Part shown: in pieces, positions 63,176-64,000 of the stretch
How positions within the stretch are numbered: position 1 is the stretch's first letter
Layout: each line of letters starts with the position of its first letter
NCBI RefSeq assembly: GCF_021462225.1
Contig: NC_061813.1
Coordinates: 21,724,442-21,788,441 of the forward strand
Length of the DNA stretch: 64,000 nt
From: Girardinichthys multiradiatus
Taxonomy: Eukaryota > Chordata > Actinopteri > Cyprinodontiformes > Goodeidae
Direction of reading: 5' to 3'
Notes under the pieces: generated by a model
Seen by the model: the letters and a program-made list of their open reading frames with translations, nothing else
Database searches by the model: none
What the model was told of the DNA's origin: nothing
Position numbers and translations under genes: made by a program

Positions 63176-64000
63176 CAATAGTGTGAGGAAGGTATAAACC
63201 AATTAAGATCGGAAGACCAAGGTAATAACAGCTTAGAAGAATAACGGAATAAGACAATATTTGCTGTATATCTAGAAATATGTAACTACGCAAGAAAAGA
63301 AAACAGTAAAACTTAAAAAAATATATCTTCAGCTCATTTAAATTACAACTTGAATATGAGCCTTTGTTAAACCTTATGAATCTTGTTTCTGTGGTAACTT
63401 TATATCATTTTACCAAGTTGCCATCACCAGGTAACTAAATGTGCCACTATAGTGGTGTGGAAATATTTTTGCATTTTTCTGTATAATCATTAACATGTTA
63501 TGTAGAGTTGAGCCTCCAGGGATCATCAATAGGTCTGCAAAACTGAAAGACATTGCTCTTCAACTATGTTACTATTCATATAGGACCTAAACCAGTCAAT
63601 ATATGACTCAACCTGATTATGCCTTATTGTATACTGCTCAATAGCACAAATATGCAGATAATCTACCCACAGGTGCTCCACTACAGTTTGACATTTTGCA
63701 TTAGGTGCCTCAAACCAGAGCTCAAAAGAGCACAACAAATGCAGCATGCCTCAAAAACAACTCTTCAGGAAGCAAAAAATATTTCCAAAAATATGCAGGA
63801 CTTTTCTGACAGCATGGATCAGTGGTCTGCAGACAGAGAACGTTACAGAAGGAGGAAGAAACAGAGTAAAACTGGGTGAGATATAGAAGAAAATAAGAAA
63901 GAAAAATGTGAATGGGAAAAAAAATCGAATCCCCTTTGTGTTGATTGTGTAAATCAGCCACCAGTGCAGTCTATTTCCCACCTAGCGCACTGCAGCACTG
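63176..64000. other. Window end, nothing recognised
   Basis: AT-rich, probably still DOK6 intron. The ORFs at 63526-63981 show no recognisable domain on either strand. Confidence 0.4.

Noticed and set aside
1..64000. CRISPR arrays, bacterial operons, toxin-antitoxin or phage defence systems
   Set aside because: The window is vertebrate nuclear DNA. No regularly spaced repeats or prokaryotic-type gene clusters occur.
56272..64000. Missing DOK6 N-terminal PH exons
   Set aside because: I looked on the minus strand for the expected PH-domain start and found no match. Those exons probably lie beyond the window.

Overview
This is a 64 kb piece of a vertebrate nuclear genome, most probably from a ray-finned (teleost) fish. 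The genes are split into short exons with GT-AG introns. The non-coding DNA is dominated by Tc1/mariner transposons, a BEL/Pao LTR retrotransposon and LINE families that I associate with teleosts. The order or species cannot be resolved from the window.

Three host genes are present. From 1 to 9453 (+) lie the last eight visible coding exons of RTTN (rotatin). Only 560 bp downstream, at 10014-16106 (+), is a complete six-exon gene for a CD226/DNAM-1-like immune receptor of 359 residues (signal peptide, two Ig domains, transmembrane helix, tail with two YxN motifs). Converging on it from the right is DOK6 (-), whose exons run from 56271 down to the stop at 22547. Its first ~58 codons are not found and probably lie beyond 64000. 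RTTN, CD226 and DOK6 are neighbours on human chromosome 18q22, so the block looks like conserved vertebrate synteny. They are not an operon: RTTN acts at centrioles, CD226 at the immune synapse and DOK6 below receptor tyrosine kinases.

The exon models are internally consistent. Every exon boundary falls on a splice dinucleotide, phases match across all joins, and the summed CD226 length is an exact multiple of three. One RTTN intron appears to be GC-AG.

The rest is introns and intergenic DNA full of mobile elements, many nested. (a) A near-intact Tc1 with ~200 bp terminal repeats (13839-15406) sits inside an older Tc1 in the last CD226 intron. (b) At 38263-41045 a LINE interrupts a mariner-like element, followed directly by another Tc1. 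(c) A BEL/Pao retrotransposon with 5-bp target duplications (43787-51272) appears to be inserted near the 3' end of a decayed LINE. (d) One of its LTRs carries a Tc1/mariner element with an open 343-codon transposase and a DD36E-type triad (49763-51032). (e) A LINE with one internal stop (57652-60237) splits a decayed Tc1. The ~18 kb DOK6 intron between 38079 and 56156 is the main sink for these insertions.

I found no evidence of a novel multi-gene system. The points most worth a second look are the intact DD36E element with its paralogous empty site, the CD226 start and tail, the nested insertion order, a perfect 23-bp inverted repeat and CTCF-like motifs.
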